This document shows, piece after piece, positions 15,201 to 26,804 of a stretch of DNA of 64,000 nucleotides (within the stretch, counting starts at the first letter, position 1; each line of letters begins with the position of its first letter). This DNA is from Pempheris klunzingeri (taxonomy: Eukaryota; Chordata; Actinopteri; Acropomatiformes; Pempheridae). The position numbers and the translations under genes are program-made. The DNA is taken from positions 26,220,167 through 26,284,166 of the forward strand of contig NC_092018.1 in NCBI RefSeq assembly GCF_042242105.1. Reading direction: 5' to 3'. Under the pieces are notes generated by a model. The model was not told the origin of the DNA. It worked only from the letters and a program-made list of their open reading frames with translations, and made no database searches.

Positions 15201-18200
15201 TGATTTCCAAAATATAATTGCTCAATGATCTTGACATGATAAATTCTTGCATTCTTTTTTTCATACCAAGTGCTTTGCAGTATTCTCAGCAGGAGATATG
15301 AGGAGTTTTGTAATCCTGTACATGATTTATTACATCTACAGTATGCCTTCAGTCTACTGCCAAGATGTTAGCTGTGTCATTCTCAACACATAAATCAGTC
15401 AAGTCAGTAGTATTCTGTCCTATAAAGACACGTTTAGACTCAATTGGAGAAAAGAGCACAAAGGGAATACTGTATGTTCAGCTATGCCAGTCGCAATAAT
15501 TCAAATAAAAGGGGTTGACGGCGGCTTTACTGCTTACATCAGCAAGACTGATATTCATGTTTTTCAGGAGAAGAAAGTAAATTGAATATAATTTGATTTT
15601 GCACCGGATGACAAGATCACAAAATAAGGTACGGAGATTGGATCTATGTTCCTGCCTGGACATAGTGTGCACTAACCAGACAAAACTATGACTGATGACA
15701 GGAATATTCATTACAAGAGCAATTTTACTGCTGTTTATCTCGCCTACATGCAGCGAGGAGAGGAAAATAAATCTTCAGCCTCAGTTATTCAGCCTCTTTC
15801 TATGGGCGGATATTTCATTTCATTGTTGGGGCAATCTTTCAAAACTTGAAATCGCATTGTTTTGCATCTATAATTAGCACAAGCCTTTCAAAGCCTTTCA
15901 TTACATTATTTGGAATTATTATGTTCATTATGATATATTGAGAGGGACAACTCATGTTGTGTTTTCCCAGCAAAGGGGTGTCCAGACCCTCCCCCCCCCC
16001 CCCCCCCCCCCCGTCCCTGCCGTCATTTCCGACAATGCCTCTGCCTACGGGCAAAGCAAATTTAAATGTATCGTGTCACATGTGAACATTTCCAGGATTC
16101 ATCTTCACATGTGCCAATTTGAGAGATAGACAAACAAATTACCATTATAGGTAAGCAAACACAGCTGTGCCTACAAGGTGATTACACTAATAATACTTAT
16201 CCAGTGAAGTAAAGGTCACTGCTGTGTTGCAAGAGCAGTGCACATAATGACAGGTAAGAAACGGTCAATGTAGTCATGCTAAACGGAGATTTAGAGAAAG
16301 AAATGAGGGTATATCATTCTTAACAGCTATATTTAGTCTACTGTGGACTAAATATCACTGGCCTTGTAGCTTAAAACCACAAAATCATTCATCTCCTAAT
16401 ATACACCAGATTTTGGGGAGATTAAATGACACTAAAATCATCCATCTGTGGCTGCCAGATCATTGGCTCCACATTCACATATGCTATAATGTGCTGGGCA
16501 TTAAGCTTTATCAGCTGAGCTAATGAAAAGTACTTGTGGTTCTTTTTGAGGAGGTGTCTCAAAAACACCACACACAGGTTTAATTTTTGTGATTGATTGC
16601 CATGAAATTTTGTCCAGGTCTCTAAATGATGGATCCTGCTGACATTTCCTTTAGCACTACCACAATGTTCAGTGTTCCTGTGACCTTTTTATCTGGCACC
16701 ATAATCTTCCATAATCAGAATCAGAATCAGAAATTGCTTTTTGTTACACACAGCTCCAAAATAATACTTACACATTAAACATTATACATGCTAAACACCA
16801 GCTTGACACAGTGTCATTCCAAGGATGTTAGCATGTTAGGATAATTAGCCCCATATCCAAACTGAGTGATGCCACAACATCAGCATTCAACTCCAAAGTG
16901 AGGCAATGAGAAGTTATGTTTAAGAGTAGTGCTGGTAGCATAGCATCTTTGTGGGAGGCTACTGGCATTTATGCAAAATCACGCACATGCACTCTTTCTT
17001 TATGAACTTTGGGACTGCACAACAGTATATACAATTTACACGTATGTGAACTTTAAATCTCAAATGTGAATGCACTGGATTACATTTGATGTTGCTGCTT
17101 GTGTTCCCAGTATGCCACATACACACTCACAGGAATTTCAGGGCTGCCTACAGCACAATGACCCAGTTAGTGGCCAGTTCCAAGGTTCAGCATCTCGCTC
17201 AAGGGCAATGGCAGTGACGGGTTTCCCTGACTCAATTTTCTATTTCACAGCTGGAATACGAACTGCGCTCAGTGCCAGGGTTGAAATAACTAACTTCTCA
17301 ACACGTACCTGTCGAGAAAGTGGAAGAATTTCGGCAATGAAGTCGCAATGAACTACAGGGTTCACAAAAAGTTAGGGATATTCGACTTTCAGGTGAAATT
17401 TATGGAAAATGTAAAAAGTGAATGCTACAGTGATATTATATCATGAAAGTAGGACATTTAAGTATCAGCATGCAATGGTAGTTTCTTCATCTTAAACAAT
17501 TTATTGAAAGAAAATCTAACAACAGTGGAGGGTTAAACGTAAAATTGGGATGTGGCCAAAGGACGTCCACTCCTCTCCTTTCTGTGACTCTTCCAGTCTC
17601 TGTATCACTGTTCCAACCTCCTGATGACACTCTGTGACCCTCTAAGCTCAGTGAACACCTCCGTCTGAGGACTTCCTGTTTGAAGCCTCCAGTGTTGAGG
17701 TGCTGCTGATCAACTGTTAGGTGTCGTCTTGGTCTCATGATGTCAGAATGTGAACAGCAGGATGAGGAGGACTGTTTAAATACCAATTCTAACTGAAGCA
17801 GGAAATGTATTGGTGGTGGTTCATCCTGAAATTTCACCTGAAAGCTGAATATCCCTAACTTTTTGTGAGTAGTGTACATCCAATGAACTTTTCCATCATA
17901 CAATGCTCTTGGTTAATGAATTAAGAATTAACTGTCTGTGTGTCTGCAAGCTGTGGCCTTTGCTATTATTGCAGCACATGCTCACATAGAGACACTGAAC
18001 ATAAACATTAATACACATGGTTGCACAAGATTGGCCACTGATTTAAAAAACTAAACTTCTTAGGAAGTGTTTGAAGGGTCATTCACACTGCCTGCTTTAA
18101 TGGGCCACATGAACATTTACTCGTGTGCACGGATCGACCAGATGTCAAAACTTTAGTTGCATACTGTAGTTATTCTGCAACAGCAACAATATGCTGAATG

Positions 18201-21200
18201 TTCAAAACATATTATCTGCAATCCTCAGCATGGTGTGCGTGCATGCATGCGTGTGTGTGTGTGTGTGTGTGTGTGTGCGCATGTCTGTGTTTGTAGTCTC
18301 AGTCTCGGCTCCATCAACAGGAAAACCATTATCTCACTACTTGGTGAATGCTGGTTGGCCCTTTGTTCAATCTTGATGAATAATGGACCCCACCTTTGTT
18401 ATGCCAAACACAAAACATGATTTATGCCACACTGAAGTCACTCAGCACTTTGCCCTTTTGTTCTTCGCACCCCCCCGAGATTGCTGGGTTAACAGGATGA
18501 CAAGCAAGGAATAGCAAAATAAAACTCAGATCTCTATCTGGTTACTAATCCATCATTCTGTGCAACATACTGCTGCTGATGTATAAAAGTCAGGTATCGC
18601 CAGTGTTTCAAGAATTAAGAGTTTCTCACAGTTCTCATCAACTCCCTCAAAACATCAACATCCAAATTGGAGTCAGATGTTTTTCACCCAAAGAAGGATC
18701 AAGCAAATGATTCAAAAAACAAACAAAGCAGTCAAAAATAGCCCCCTTCATAGACAAATTTTAATTTGTCAAATATGATGCAGAGCTGGATCTGGTTCAA
18801 GAGCTCGCTGATTAGTTATGTGGTCAAATCTGATTTGAGTGGCTCCCTACTGGGACAACCAATAAATTGCCAACATAAATCTAGTCACAGATCATGTGTC
18901 AGTGCATGATGAATCTCTGCAGCAGTCTCAAATATCATTTTTCTACCATAAATGTTAACGTTCAAGTCCCATGTAAGGGCACGGCCCAGCCTCTCTGCAC
19001 AAGGCTTTGTCTGAGTTCTGCCCTTTAACCCTTCCCTTCACTTTGCAGTGCTCTCATGTTAGAGTGTCCTCCCAAAACTCTCCACGGAGCTACGAGGGGC
19101 ACAATAAAAAAACTGTACTGTGAAAGCTACATTTAACGTGATTCGAAGAGCAAAAAGCTAAGAAATTTAAAATGCTGGATTATCATTCGTGTGCTAGCGG
19201 CATGGCTGTAGACTCTTAAGTCTCACTCTTCTTATTTTCTTTATCAAATCGTACTTAGTTGCATTTCTCTCCATTACTGAATTCGTTTTTTCTGAAGCTC
19301 TTTGCAAATTAGTGCGATCACTTCACAGAGAACAAAGTCAGATGCATTTAGAAGGGAAGGGGAAGAACTGGGGTGAAGTGAAGGCAAACAGGAAAATAGG
19401 ATTCATGATAACCACACCACTCCCAGTGTGCACTGCGCTTTACTTCAACTGACCCCTGATGAGGCATATCTGTTATCAGCTATCTGCAAGCTAGTGGCAT
19501 CAAAGATGGTGACGGCTGAGTGGGAGGTGGGCTGGGGGAATATTTGGTCAAGTGTTTGTGCTATTTGACAACTCAAGAGAGTGATAAAAAGTGTAATTTA
19601 CACCGTGATCAAGTACTGGTCATGTTCTCCATAATTTCCCCATTCCAAATTAGTGCTGTATTAGGATTAGCTTTCAGATCTATCACACGTCATCAGCAAG
19701 AGCATGTGCTTCTCATCCATCGCAATGAACTGTTTCCTATTTTATATAGCAAGAAACCTGAAGTCTGAGCAAGCTGAAACTGCTAAATATGATTACATCC
19801 ATATGGTGTCAATACAGCATATGTGATGGACTGTAGGCGCCATAGATCTGACAACAAGCCAGAGCTGAATCTATTTGTTTTTCTGACAAAGCCTTCAAAT
19901 CATGGTTGCTTACACCATACAAGACAGTTTGCTCCAAATCTCAAGTGAGCAGTCGCCTAAAATCCTTTGCAATGACCTCATGGCTCTGGGTTGTCACTGT
20001 GTGACAATACTCTGGTGAACATAATGAACAATCACAAAGTCAAGTTACAAACAATAAGCCATTGCCACAGTTTCGCTCTCCTTCCTTTGGTTTTCCTCCT
20101 TCAGGTCCATTCCCACGCACACCGTCCTGTCTGATCATGTGATCAGCGGACAATTTGTCTCTCGCTTCAAGTGCTTCTGTAATAAAAGTCGGACAGACAG
20201 TCAAACAGGCCAGAAAAGGAGCTGCGGTTGATAGTACAAGCACTTATCAATGATTAACTTGCCAAATGCCTTCTCCCAGCATTTTTATTTCATGCTGCTC
20301 TGAAATGTTTTCATTGACAGCAGTTTTGCTCAAGAACAAGTGCTCATTTACAGGATGTGGGCTGTGATGGATTTTTAATTTAAGTGTTGTTTCCTCCTTA
20401 AGTATGAGAGTGGCTTGTCTTCTCCGTATGAAACAATTGTAGTGGCTTGTAACATCAAACGTGCCTCTTGTGGTTTAAAAGATCCCCAAAATGTAGCACT
20501 CGCTCTAAACTGGTTGTGATCACAGGATTTAAGAAGTCAGTGTAACATCCTCTTTAGTGCCACAACACACTTTCTGTCCCGATTTAGCATTCCTTTATAA
20601 GCATGAACCGCCTTTGATCTGATCGCTCTGGCCTAGCAGGAGATGTCCAATCCTCCACATGTCGGCGAGGTGGCCGACAAGTGGGAAGTGAATAGTGCCT
20701 GGGAGAGTGGAGCTTAGGCGTCACATCAAATTACCTGAGGATGCGTCAGCTAGGTCAAGTCATCTGTGTCTGCTGCTGCGGGTTGATGTTCCCCAGCTGC
20801 ACTGAGCAAGCGATGTCTCTCCCGGGACGAACTTACGCGCCAACCTCACAAAAATATTATCAGATGTGGAGGGCGGGTCGATGTGGGAGCTGTGTGTGAA
20901 CTCGGCTCATCATTGACACACCAGTTGGCAGAGAGGATGTGAAGGCTGTGGCTAATCCTGCTGCCATGTAAGGGCCCCGCTAGCATGATTTCCTCACTCA
21001 AAATCCCTTGCAGAAGCTTACGGGTGTGATCACACCTACACTCTGTGTTCTTTAGTCTGAACCGTGGTGGAAAAGTTTACTTAACTGCAGTTATGTGATG
21101 TATTCCTTTGCCCTACATCCCATCCATCGTCTATAGGTTCACTAATAGTTGAGCCAGGCTCTGTTTGATTTGATGCAAGTGTCTCTTACTACACCATTCC

Positions 21201-24200
21201 TCCTCCATTCCTTTAACACTGTCTTTTCTTAGACGTCTGAGGAAATACAGATAAGGACTACCGTCTCTTCCTTCTGTTGTGAATAAATCATTCATATTTG
21301 ACTTTTGAATTATTGAACATACAACATATTACTCTCAGTGAAGGTAAAAACTGACTGTAGCGAAAAAGATACTAACTTTATGGAAGTGGTTATGCCTCTC
21401 CTGAAAGTGCATGCTGGGATATCTTGTGAGAGAGCAGACCTACATTCTTTTAGATGGGAGGCTTTGGGTATGTAACTTCTATATACAGCGCTCAGACTGC
21501 ACTCTTCTGCTGTGACTGGGTCAGTGCTGTGGTGCGTTAGGTTCAATCTGCAGTGCTCTATCTCCACTTAAAGAGGTTGGAGGTGATAAATGGGTACTCA
21601 TCCATAAGGAAGGCTTTCACAGCCATAAATCAGCATTTGCACATACAGTACAAAATCAATACCACTGACATGACTCAGGCTACGGGACAGGTAACCTTTT
21701 CCTCAAGTCTGCCAATAGCTTGCTGTTAATCAGGGGAAACAGTTTGGGTAACAAAATTTAATAGGGGAAGTTAGTGACTTCAGCAGATGATTTTTCAAGG
21801 AAATTGCAGAGGGGAGAAGAGGTAATAGGCTGGACTTAAAATATTATTCAAAAAGTTGAAAGGTAATTTTTCACCTCCATTAGATTCAGAATACATATTA
21901 AGTAGGGTGGGGTGCAAAGATGATATGGACATTTCCCATTAGGCTTATGCCATGATGTCTATCTGTTTAATACTTCTGGGTGTATTTGGCCCTTGCCAGA
22001 AATATTGCAAATCAATGAGCAGGTTTGTTGTAGTGATAATATTGAATTTTCATCAGTGTGATGACACACTTTGATTTGCCGGGTATTTCATTCACTATAT
22101 TACATAAAAACACCCACACAGAATCTTTCTTCTTGCTTTTTTATCCATTCACAATTTCTCAAATGATTTTCCAGAAAATTGTCTGTATTATCTCATCATA
22201 TGCATCGAAAACGTGATATAAAATGACATAAATCATTGCAGAGACTGTTAATCATATGGGCCACTTCTCATACGTCATGCTGATGGTATTCATTCGCCTG
22301 ATCAAGATGTGAGAAGATTAAAACCGCTTCAGACCCATTAACCACAGTGAGAATGTTCAGATAGTATTTTCAGGAAATGAGAAGACAGGAAATGCGCCTT
22401 TTCTTGCCTAACCACTGTCACATGTTTAGATGGACTGCTCAGAAAGTATAAACAGTCATTAAAAATGTGTGTAAATATTTAAAATGTCTGTAATAGACAA
22501 CACGTACCCACAAAATGGCTGCAAGTGCAAATTCAGCCACAATACAGATAGATTCCCAACAGGGCAGCAGCCTGACCATCGTGTTATGGTTGTGGAAATT
22601 TGGTTAATTGCAAATTTCTTTACAAGTATGCACTAATACAAAAAAATGACGAGAACCTTTAATAGGGACCCTCCTTGGGTTGTACATATCACGTTCTGGT
22701 TACTTAAAACAGAGAGCTCTTGTTTAGTCTGTAAAAAAGCTTTCTGAAAGCATGAAGTTTGAATGACTTATGCACTCACAGCAGGCGGGGGTCCTAACAA
22801 AGGACAATATTTATTTTCAATATGGGAAATGTTGGATTCAGTGTTTAGGGGGCTTGACCTATGCTTAAGTCAGGATGGCTGACACTCAGCTCCATTTACT
22901 TTAATTATTATTTTAAGTATTCTAGGGAGGTGCAGAACTACATCACTGGTATAACCCTTTTAACTAATCTAAAGTATAACGGCCCTGTGTCAAAAAGTGT
23001 TTTTAAATCTGCATTGTTTAAGTTAAGCTGGATGTTAAGTGTCAGCGATACTGTATTCCACCAGGATGACAGCTGTCACTCTGAAAGCATCCGTCAGGAG
23101 AATGTCAGGTCCCTGCAGGATCATAATTTCATAGGCCCATTACATTAGGGACCACTCCTCTGGCTCCACATCGTCAATATTGACATATACAGTGCAGCAT
23201 CTCCCCTTAAACATAAAGGAGCTCAGAGAGATAATCAATGTCCCTCTGTGCAGTAGAGCATGCAGCCTTCAGGGTCAGTTTAACCCCCACAAAGATATCT
23301 GTTCAACGCTGAGCCTCACTTGCAGCACATACTTCTCAGTTAGATTTTACAATGCATGCCGTTGGGAATCCTAAATGACAGCAAGAGAGCCCTGATTACA
23401 GCTAATTGTGTGTCTAATTGGCAATCACCATCCTAATGAATTATCTCTACGATTCTCATTGTGAATCATATGCCTAACACACTCTGCATTGTTTAATTAA
23501 AACGACCCTGTTTTCATGGAGGTCGGCACAAACAGTTTTACAGAAGCGCCTGCACAGCCTGCGTGGGGATGAAAATAATCCTACAATGACGTCCCATTTT
23601 TTTTATAGCTTCCAAATTAGTCTTTTAGTCGACCAGAGGCAGGAAGACGTGGAAAAGATTAATCACAGCGGTGCAGTTTGGTGGGTGTGTATAGTATGAT
23701 TTCATTGAACGGATTCAGTCACCTGCCCTGTTGTTTCAGACATGCTGAGTGGTGTGTCCATTTGTCGTGCCTGAGTATATACTTCATTCAGTATATAAAT
23801 TCACTGAACCATCAGTGCCAGTTTTGCCCCTGGTATACAAACACAGGCCTGGTGTAACACATTGACATGGTTTATTTCTACTCCGGTCCACTCTATTAAA
23901 CGTAGATGATGTCCTCCTTGTGTATTTGCTGATGTGTAACTGGTTCCATACTGATCTGATCAGTATATCTGATCTGAGTGGGGAGTGAGTGGCCACAGAT
24001 GACTCACAAATCATTGTCATCATCCATTTTCTGTAATCATGGTGACATCTGTGACCTCTAACATAACCCCCAGGAGGGGCGTGTCAGTCTTTACCCAACT
24101 AATCTCTTTACCCTCTATCCAGCCAGCTGAAAACACATTCATACATCTGTCAGCTTTACCACCACTGACTGGAGCAATCACACAGTATCAGAGCATGATA

Positions 24201-25805
24201 TCTGTGATTCAGTTCCTCCCATAACATCATTAGCTCTTCAGGCGTACTCAAGTCTCTTGTGCTCAGCTCATCCGCAAGAAGGAAACATGCATAATTCTGG
24301 GTGTAATGCACTGAGGTAATAACGCCTAAAAGGTGAGCCGGAGGAAATAATCAGGTCATCAATACCACAGTAAGCTTCTGTCGTCATTACGGTTACTGAG
24401 GCAGAACAGTGACACTCATCACTTGTCTTTTACTTCATTGTGGATTATGGTGGGAGCAGTGGACATGTCTCATTTGTCACAAGTTATCAGGCTCAGCTGG
24501 CTTTAGGAGCAGCAACTCTGAAGAGCTTTACCTGAGATGCAGAGTGGAACTTGGTGGGTGGGGAAGAGTGCTCAGGTTTTACTTTCCTCATGAATGTGGA
24601 AATCAAAGCAGCTCACAGAGGGCCATTTGGGAACCAACTTTCATGAATAATTTTGGAACAATGTGTTGATGCAAAACACCAGGGTCGTGTAACCATATGA
24701 GTGCAGCGTGACAGAAAACCAACATTTGTTGTTCAGTTTTCTCAGAAGTGAACTTTACCTACAGCACTATTTGTGTGAAGTGAATTCCAGCAGCTTTTAG
24801 GGGCTTAATGATAGAGAGCAGGTGAGGCCTGTGTGCCCTAATCAGATATGAAGGACAATCATGTAAATCGTGTATCATAAGTCATGGCAGCTGTACCGAT
24901 CCTAAATGCTTAATTACATGAAATACTGCCATGGTCAAGCAAATTAATTAAGCGTGCTATAAATTAATCACAGTCTGTATATTAATTTTCTGGTTCAGTG
25001 GTCTCAAAAGAACAGATAATCCGACAAACGCTTGATCTGGAATTAGGCTTGTAAATGCCATGCACTGCCGCAAAAACGCAGCCATTACGTGCGTTTAGCC
25101 TGTAATTCATTGCTTCATTTGGTACCTAAACTTTGGTCCCTGCCCTCAGTGTACTTAAATGGTTTAGAGGAGCTTATAAAAGGCCATATGTGTGTCTCCT
25201 CCGTGACATTCTAAACGCCGGGCGCACTGCATGCGTAATTTCAGCGCCACTGCAAATTAGCAGACTTCAGTTCCCAAACAGCATTAGTCTCTAACTTTGG
25301 AGACGTACCTATCGACGCTGATCACACACAGGGTCATGATGGAGGCAGTGCAGCACATTACATCCATGCCGATGAAGATGTTGCAGAACACCTCTCCAAA
25401 AAGCCACTTGCCCCCGGTGAGGTCCGTCACTATGACAAACGGCATCACTACTATTGCCACTGACAGGTCCGCCACTGCCAGGGACACCAGAAGGTAGTTT
25501 GAGGGTTGCCGGAGCTTCTTCACCACGCACACAGCGATCACCACCAGCGTGTTTCCCATGACAGTGACCGCCGTGATGATCGCCAACATCACCCCAATAA
25601 TGATCTTCTCCGGGCGCCCGAAATCCTGCAGTTGCTCCCCGCACGACTCGTTCCACATGGTTGTGGGACTGATGGTGACGAGGACGTTGTACAGGAGCTG
25701 CAAAGTGCCATTGATAACTTCGGAAATATCCTCTTTCTTGTTGAAAGTGAGCTCAATTCCCGAAGTATTGTACATCACGACAACGTTATTTCGGTAGGGC
25801 TGCAA
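2533..25805 (-). CDS. htr7: 5-hydroxytryptamine receptor 7 (htr7), two coding exons
   Basis: Gs-coupled serotonin receptor of the plasma membrane, which raises cAMP. The coding sequence joins 25805-25309 to 3271-2533 and gives 411 residues. The exon junction splits the Arg codon of the DRY motif (AG at the end of exon 1, A at the start of exon 2), with gtacgt donor and ttgcag acceptor. Visible marks: N-glycosylation sequons at N13, N32 and N52; TM1-3 in exon 1, including the amine-binding Asp148 (GMDVMCC) and Cys141; TM4-7 in exon 2, with CWLPFF in TM6 and NPFIYAFF in TM7. Motifs such as KKLRQPSNYL and SQDFGYTIYSTAVAFYIP are diagnostic of 5-HT7 rather than other amine receptors. The tail ends at HEALKV and is shorter than the human one (445-479 residues in total). 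Fish may carry more than one htr7 copy, so the exact paralogue is not assigned. Confidence 0.94.
5867..5916. repeat. Imperfect palindrome (MITE-like)
   Basis: The two ends, TCTGTGGTG and CACCACAGA, are exact reverse complements, and the inner arms pair imperfectly. A related palindrome with a GGTGGTGGCAC..TAAT core occurs in a piwil2 intron at about 39526-39583. This suggests a short dispersed fold-back element. I could not name the family. Confidence 0.4.
9031..10143 (+). mobile_element. Decayed Tc1-like DNA transposon
   Basis: The left end (about 9036-9110) and right end (about 10062-10140) are long inverted repeats of each other. Both read, in opposite senses, through a segment such as TAGCCACnTTTTGCTTTGAT, followed by the GGCATTCTC block. 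Fish Tc1 elements of one common subgroup carry this same arrangement, with the 3' end of the transposase running into the inverted repeat. Between the arms lies a degenerate transposase on the plus strand. The outermost terminal bases and the TA duplication are not clear, so the ends are approximate. It sits inside the htr7 intron and is certainly non-autonomous now. Confidence 0.8.
9241..10128 (+). pseudogene. Tc1-like transposase pseudogene
   Basis: Pieces of a Tc1 transposase can be read in several plus-strand frames. The N-terminal part has an ARTTQLSKEKR-like segment near 9254. In the middle, GGGGVMVWGDFAG (near 9659) corresponds to the catalytic-core region. Towards the end, near 9820-9970, are the remains of QHDNDPKH-type and SPDLNPIE-type motifs (NPIEMVWDEL). 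The end reads AVIKAKGGYFEEF. Frameshifts and internal stops separate these pieces, so no protein can be made. Confidence 0.75.
10922..10990 (-). repeat. Likely LINE 3'-end fragment
   Basis: The segment reading AATCTTTATTGTCATTATAC and continuing AAGTACAACCAAATTGTATGC resembles a short repeat that is very common in teleost genomes. It is usually read as the reverse of a non-LTR retrotransposon tail. The identification rests on recognition of the sequence style, not on an alignment. Confidence 0.35.
11063..11170. repeat. Long near-perfect hairpin (46-bp arms, 2-nt loop)
   Basis: Bases 11071-11116 are the reverse complement of 11119-11163 except for one mismatch and one single-base gap, with only two bases (AG) between the arms. 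Weaker pairing extends a few bases outward on both sides. The shared core is AGGAGGAACTAAATCAGACA. This could be a fold-back MITE or a duplication-inversion product. If transcribed with the htr7 intron it would form a small-RNA-type stem. Confidence 0.85.
12115..12132. repeat. Short CTG trinucleotide tract
   Basis: Six tandem CTG units within the htr7 intron. No coding context is visible. Confidence 0.8.
14970..15036 (+). repeat. LINE/SINE-type 3' tail
   Basis: The stretch GAAGATGCTATACAAATAAA followed by a short CCTTA-type run has the form of the conserved 3' tail shared by teleost L2-clade LINEs and their partner SINEs (a 'gctatacaaataaa' core followed by short tandem repeats). Only the tail is recognised, and no reverse transcriptase remains. 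Confidence 0.45.
15990..16012. repeat. Poly-C tract
   Basis: An uninterrupted run of about 23 C residues in the htr7 intron. Runs like this can form G-quadruplex or i-motif structures and are prone to length error in assemblies. Confidence 0.85.
16713..16790 (-). repeat. Teleost LINE 3'-end fragment with AATCAG repeats
   Basis: Tandem AATCAG units (near 16713) are followed by AAATTGCTTTTTGTTACACA and CAGCTCCAAAA. In fish genomes this order is characteristic of a very abundant non-LTR retrotransposon 3' end read in reverse, where the short tandem unit is the tail. The clade (Rex1-like or L2-like) is not decided. Confidence 0.5.
17356..17874 (-). mobile_element. TA-flanked MITE, copy 1 (519 bp)
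   Basis: The left end reads CACAAAAAGTTAGGGATATT and continues CGACTTTCAGGTGAAATTT; the right end is its reverse complement and finishes GTGAGTAGTG. TA dinucleotides flank both sides, as expected for Tc1/mariner insertion. The first eight bases of the left end are degraded. The interior matches copy 2 at 41226-41814 in the opposite orientation. It includes an open stretch reading QQHLNTGGFKQEVLRRRCSL in this orientation, which is shared by both copies. No catalytic transposase motif was seen. Confidence 0.82.
18251..18277. repeat. GT dinucleotide microsatellite
   Basis: About 13 tandem GT units, flanked on the left by a GCAT repeat. It is an ordinary intronic microsatellite. Confidence 0.9.
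25309..25805 (-). CDS. htr7: htr7 coding exon 1 (N-terminus and TM1-TM3)
   Basis: This exon encodes residues 1-166 (the last codon is split). The extracellular N-terminus (about 65 residues) has sequons NTS, NGT and NES. TM1 lies at about residues 68-95, TM2 at about 104-128 and TM3 at about 137-162. The exon includes the conserved SLAVADL of TM2 and the TM3 aspartate in GMDVMCC. The start is the first in-frame Met of the open frame. A second Met at residue 11 is possible but would lose the first ten residues only. The donor is AG/gtacgt at 25309-25308. Confidence 0.93.
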
Positions 25806-26612
25806 GGGACGCCTCGCCAGTGCACTCCAATTACGCGCATATTTGGATGTGTGTAACCTGCTCTCGGCTCCTGTCCAGCGGTTTTAGATCGAGTCTGCTG
25901 CAGCCACACCACATCAGAGCTGCCAAAGACTCACTGGGGTTCTTGACTGGTTCTCGTTTAACAATGATCCGATCTGTTAGGATGTGGACGTGCCACGGGC
26001 GCACGCTCCATCGTTACAGGCAAAAATAACTTGTACTCCAAAACTATGAAATAAAAAAAAGTTCCAGGATCTAAACACAGCTGTCCCCGCACTACTTGGC
26101 TCTCAGAGCGCTAACCGGACAAATGTGGACTATTTGGGGAGTTGCGTTGCGCAAACCGCACCTATTCCTGTGACGCATCGCTTAAGACGCACAGACAGCC
26201 CACTGACTGAATGCGGGTCACAAAGCATACGGCAGTGGTTTTAAATTGGATTCTGGGTGATCCAAGCATACAAAAACACGACTAGTTTTGTAACTATTTG
26301 TGTAGGCTCCCCTCTCTAAACTGTGCTTCCACCATGATAGTAGACTAATGCAGAGTGTCAGAAAATAAACACTGAGTTTTCATAGAATTTCACCTTTGTC
26401 TAAATCACATCTGTCTGGGAGTTAACATCACAAAATCCAACATAACATCTCCTCCTCGGTATTTATTGACTGACCATTATAATGGTCAGGATGATCTGTT
26501 GGGACAGATATTTGTTCTGAAGCCCTTAAACACAGCTCACATCTTGCCACGTGTCCCTTGAATTTGACGTGAAACGAACATCGTGGCATTTTTCAAGCAT
26601 TTCAAACTGTCT
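25806..26612. other. htr7 5' flank; start of the intergenic region
   Basis: This is the sequence immediately 5' of the htr7 start on the minus strand and probably holds its 5' UTR and promoter. I see no clear TATA box on the minus strand and no open frame with homology. A block near 26100-26220 with several CG dinucleotides could be the promoter, but this is inference. Confidence 0.35.
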
Positions 26613-26620
26613 TATAAATA
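26613..26620 (+). promoter_or_regulatory. TATA box candidate
   Basis: TATAAATA on the plus strand. A transcription start about 30 bp downstream would fall near 26643-26650, leaving roughly a 40-nt leader before the ATG at 26688. It is a strong match to the consensus in an otherwise gene-free interval. A chance match in AT-rich DNA is possible. Confidence 0.35.
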
Positions 26621-26687
26621 GCACATCTCAAACACTCAAAAGCAAAAGCACTGAACAAAAAGTACTTTTTTTCTCTCTTGGTGCACA

Positions 26688-26804
26688 ATGCGCTTTTCTG
26701 TGCTGCTGCTGCTGCTCTCGGTTGCCTTGGCTCCGCAGCATGACGCGCTGACGACAAATCAAAAGAGAGAGTCCAGCTCTGCTGATCGTGCAGGAAGACA
26801 GTGA
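26688..26804 (+). CDS. Candidate 38-residue secreted peptide ORF
   Basis: The frame runs ATG to TGA and encodes 38 residues. It begins MRFSVLLLLLSVALA, a compact signal-peptide-like stretch (basic residue, hydrophobic core, small residues at the end). A polar remainder follows, with a dibasic KR site (NQKRESSS) and GRQ at the C-terminus. It lies about 70 bp downstream of the TATA box. I do not recognise the peptide. Against it: the leucine run comes from a CTG repeat, the ORF is short enough to arise by chance, and no splice donor or poly(A) context supports a gene. It could also be the first exon of a longer precursor. Confidence 0.25.
   Translation: MRFSVLLLLLSVALAPQHDALTTNQKRESSSADRAGRQ

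Larger units (their letters stand above)
3272..25308 (-). other. 22-kb htr7 intron with no recognisable host gene
   Basis: This is the single coding-region intron of htr7. Apart from the mobile elements and simple repeats listed separately (Tc1-like relic, hairpin, MITE copy, LINE tails, GT and C tracts), I see only AT-rich intronic DNA. Open frames within it are short (up to about 140 codons), and the longest lies inside the MITE. A large intron at this position is also known in mammalian HTR7. Intronic enhancers are possible but cannot be shown from the sequence. Confidence 0.7.

Noticed and set aside
18157..18420. Cys/Val-rich frames near 18200
   Set aside because: They are translations of the GT microsatellite.
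25309..25856. Several open frames on both strands over htr7 exon 1
   Set aside because: They are out-of-frame or antisense readings of the receptor exon. The receptor frame has the conserved motifs and correct splice site.
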